In this document: positions 63,681-64,000 of the stretch, in pieces
Layout: every line of letters starts with the position of its first letter
How positions within the stretch are numbered: position 1 is the stretch's first letter
Assembly (NCBI RefSeq): GCF_000521805.1
Contig: NZ_JAMB01000001.1
Coordinates: forward strand, 372,001-436,000
Reading direction: 5' to 3'
DNA: 64,000 bases
Source: Marinomonas ushuaiensis DSM 15871
Lineage (GTDB): Bacteria; Pseudomonadota; Gammaproteobacteria; Pseudomonadales; Marinomonadaceae
Notes under the pieces: model-generated
What the model saw: only the letters and a program-made list of their open reading frames with translations
Database searches by the model: none
Told to the model about the DNA's origin: nothing
Translations under genes and position numbers: made by a program

Positions 63681-63714
63681 CAACCTCTTTTGAACCTATG
63701 TGATTAAGAGGTTG
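63681..63714. repeat. inverted repeat
   Basis: CAACCTCTT / AAGAGGTTG, perfect 9-base arms around a 16-base loop, between the FAH and aldo/keto reductase genes. There is no T-run, so it is not a clear terminator. Confidence 0.45.
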
Positions 63715-63732
63715 TGACTTAGAGAGTGGACA

Positions 63733-64000
63733 ATGAAAACAAGAATAATAAACAGCAGTGGTTCTAAAATAACCGAACTTGGTTTTGGCAGTGCTGGGGC
63801 AGGTAATTTATTTCGCCCTGTATCTTATGAAGATATTACGAAGGCCATAAATAAAGCTCACTCTCTAGGTATCCAGTATTTTGATACCGCTCCTCATTAT
63901 GGTGCCGGTCTTGCTGAACGTCGCCTTGGTGTGGCTTTAGATGAGATGCTACGCGCCGATATTTTCTTATCGACTAAAGTTGGTCGAGTATTGCATGCAG
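63733..64000 (+). CDS. aldo/keto reductase, probable L-fucose dehydrogenase (partial, C-terminus outside window)
   Basis: The first 89 codons of an aldo/keto reductase. ITELGFGSAGAGNLF is the family start, DTAPHYGAGLAERRLG carries the catalytic aspartate and tyrosine, and LSTKVGR holds the catalytic lysine. Family members of this type oxidise D-threo-aldoses such as L-fucose with NAD(P). It would supply the first step of the locus. The frame is open at the window end. Confidence 0.85.
   Translation, partial: MKTRIINSSGSKITELGFGSAGAGNLFRPVSYEDITKAINKAHSLGIQYFDTAPHYGAGLAERRLGVALDEMLRADIFLSTKVGRVLHA

Overview
The window looks like a chromosomal segment of a marine gammaproteobacterium, most likely Marinomonas or a close relative in the Oceanospirillales. 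This rests on the moderately AT-rich base composition, the nrdR-ribD / nusB / thiL-pgpA housekeeping genes, paralogous OmpA-type porins, TRAP and sugar ABC importers, and many LysR/GntR regulators. The genus is an inference from overall character, not from a marker gene; no rRNA or tRNA gene was seen.

Layout. (1) 0-10.7 kb: a partial LysR gene, a DUF502 membrane protein, a YceI/cytochrome b561 pair, an HI0933-type flavoprotein, three tandem OmpA-like outer-membrane proteins, a deleted and frameshifted MATE efflux pseudogene, a phytanoyl-CoA-dioxygenase-like oxygenase, a GST and the remnant of a HAD phosphatase. (2) 10.7-19.3 kb: a six-gene glycerol-type ABC importer (GlpSTPQ-DUF2160-GlpV) transcribed leftward from a candidate sigma-54 promoter and facing an AcoR-like sigma-54 activator. 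(3) 19.3-21.7 kb: a CSS-EAL cyclic-di-GMP phosphodiesterase, then two broken genes fused head-on at a deletion scar. (4) 21.8-32 kb: a GntR-controlled catabolic locus (3-hydroxyisobutyrate-dehydrogenase-like enzyme, TRAP transporter in the order P-M-Q, NIPSNAP protein, acetolactate-synthase-like TPP enzyme) with a perfect 33-bp operator palindrome. It is followed by a small structured inverted-repeat element and a ketoglutarate-semialdehyde-type dehydrogenase with its LysR regulator.

(5) 32-38 kb: a signalling module of a soluble PAS-PAS chemoreceptor resembling BdlA, an HD-GYP response regulator and a large MHYT hybrid kinase, the last two translationally coupled. (6) 38-41 kb: a metal-chelate ABC importer. 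(7) 41.4-53.7 kb: ettA, a DMT exporter, nrdR-ribD, nusB, then about 5.5 kb of accessory regulators and transporters (including a frameshifted MFS gene and a PACE efflux pump) inserted before thiL-pgpA. (8) 53.9-64 kb: an unusual lysine-rich HTH protein, then a divergent 6-deoxysugar (probably L-fucose) locus: mutarotase, lactonase, GntR regulator, UxaA-type dehydratase, SDR dehydrogenase, RbsABC-type importer, FAH-family hydrolase and an aldo/keto reductase cut by the window end. Together these encode a complete non-phosphorylating route from sugar to pyruvate plus lactate.

The most notable points are the unassigned GntR/TRAP/NIPSNAP/TPP locus, the 92-bp cloverleaf-like element, the complementary degeneracy of the two glycerol-importer ATPases, the UxaA-type enzyme where an enolase-superfamily fuconate dehydratase would be expected, and at least five decaying genes. 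No CRISPR array, prophage, insertion sequence or replication origin was recognised.
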